A program made the position numbers and the translations under genes. A DNA stretch of 5,722 nucleotides from the NCBI GenBank assembly GCA_964610115.1, contig CAZSUW010000104.1, positions 1-5,722 of the forward strand, read 5' to 3'. Below the pieces are notes generated by a model, which was not told the DNA's origin, made no database searches, and saw only the letters and a program-made list of their open reading frames with translations. Positions 5,201 through 5,722 of the stretch are shown piece by piece; positions within the stretch are counted from its first letter, which is position 1, and every line of letters begins with the position of its first letter. This stretch comes from Litorimonas sp964610115. Lineage in GTDB: Bacteria > Pseudomonadota > Alphaproteobacteria > Caulobacterales > Maricaulaceae.

Positions 5201-5722
5201 CACCTTTTGATATTATTGTAGGCGGGGCAGGCGATCGGCTATTCCGGTGCGCCCGACGCTATGCTGTGGGTCTTGAAAAACGCCATCCAGAGCGGCGGGT
5301 TATCTATCTGACCCAAGGCAAAAGGCGGACATTGCAAAAACTGATTGCCGCCAGCGACCGCCCCAACCTAATCGGCCATAGCTGGGGCGCCGCAGACGTC
5401 AGCTGGGCGGCGCAGCGCGCAGACAAACCCTTAGGCGTTGTCATCGGCATTGACGCGGTCGGCAAACCCGGTGCGTGGCGGCCGCGCCCGATTGAAGCCG
5501 CCAAGATCATCAGTGTCCGCGCCACGGCGAGCGAGGGCCGACTGTCAGACGGTAATTTGATGGCGTGGGTCGGACGCGGGATCGGTCATGCCTTTCCCGA
5601 AGCCTTCAAAGCGCCAGACGCCATCCGTATCAACGCGCCCTTCGCCCACCATAATATGCAAGCCATGATGCACCTCGCGGGCGAAGACGGGCGCAGCGCA
5701 GAGGATTGGCTGCTACAGAGCG
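5197..5722 (+). CDS. Alpha/beta-hydrolase-like protein, N-terminal 175 codons (cut by window edge)
   Basis: The frame from ATG 5197 stays open to the window end. The protein begins with a beta strand and a glycine-rich turn (FDIIVGGAGD, 4-13), then a helix, a strand RVIYLTQG (34-41), and LIGHSWGAADVS (58-69). This last element is a nucleophile elbow of the alpha/beta-hydrolase type with Ser62 as candidate nucleophile. A strand and IDAVG (85-89) follow; Asp86 or Asp118 could be the acid, and AHHNM (150-154) offers His151 or His152 as the base. No signal peptide or membrane segment is visible, so a cytoplasmic enzyme is likely. Substrate and family are not recognisable, and activity is inferred only from the motif. 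An in-frame TGA directly before the ATG (5194-5196) excludes a longer N-terminus. No clear Shine-Dalgarno site is present. It is divergent from the zinc-ribbon membrane protein gene across a 108-bp AT-rich gap. Confidence 0.7.
   Translation, partial: MTPFDIIVGGAGDRLFRCARRYAVGLEKRHPERRVIYLTQGKRRTLQKLIAASDRPNLIGHSWGAADVSWAAQRADKPLGVVIGIDAVGKPGAWRPRPIEAAKIISVRATASEGRLSDGNLMAWVGRGIGHAFPEAFKAPDAIRINAPFAHHNMQAMMHLAGEDGRSAEDWLLQS

Overview
This looks like ordinary chromosomal sequence from a Gram-negative, probably alphaproteobacterial, organism. The placement is an inference. It rests on G+C-leaning codon use, the style of the glyoxalase I and threonyl-tRNA synthetase proteins, and an outer-surface polysaccharide ligase gene next to them; a marine group such as Hyphomonadaceae/Maricaulales would fit but cannot be proved here. 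There are six protein-coding genes, two of them cut by the window edges. I see no rRNA, tRNA, CRISPR array, insertion sequence or phage gene.

Left block (1-3515, all on the minus strand, transcribed right to left): thrS (threonyl-tRNA synthetase), then after 10 bp an O-antigen ligase/polymerase-like membrane protein, then after 27 bp the start of a family 2 glycosyltransferase that runs out of the window. The spacing suggests one transcript joining a housekeeping translation gene to surface polysaccharide assembly. A perfect 8-bp inverted repeat sits across the ligase stop codon and the glycosyltransferase ribosome-binding region, so the two genes may be translationally coupled.

Middle (3516-5088): a 74-bp divergent gap separates thrS from a plus-strand glyoxalase I (methylglyoxal detoxification). 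The glyoxalase gene runs tail-to-tail into a minus-strand gene for a membrane protein with a predicted periplasmic coiled coil, four membrane segments and a cytoplasmic C-terminal set of four CxxC knuckles (double zinc ribbon). The two genes share the palindrome CTAG as their stop codons. The zinc-ribbon protein has no function I can name.

Right end (5089-5722): an AT-rich 108-bp divergent gap leads to a plus-strand gene, open at the window edge, for an alpha/beta-hydrolase-like protein with a GHSWG nucleophile elbow, which I cannot place in a named family. Its ATG overlaps the stop of an 11-codon mini-ORF in an ATGA arrangement.

I found no convincing multi-gene novel system. The least explained items are the coiled-coil/zinc-ribbon membrane protein and the hydrolase-like protein that share a divergent promoter region.
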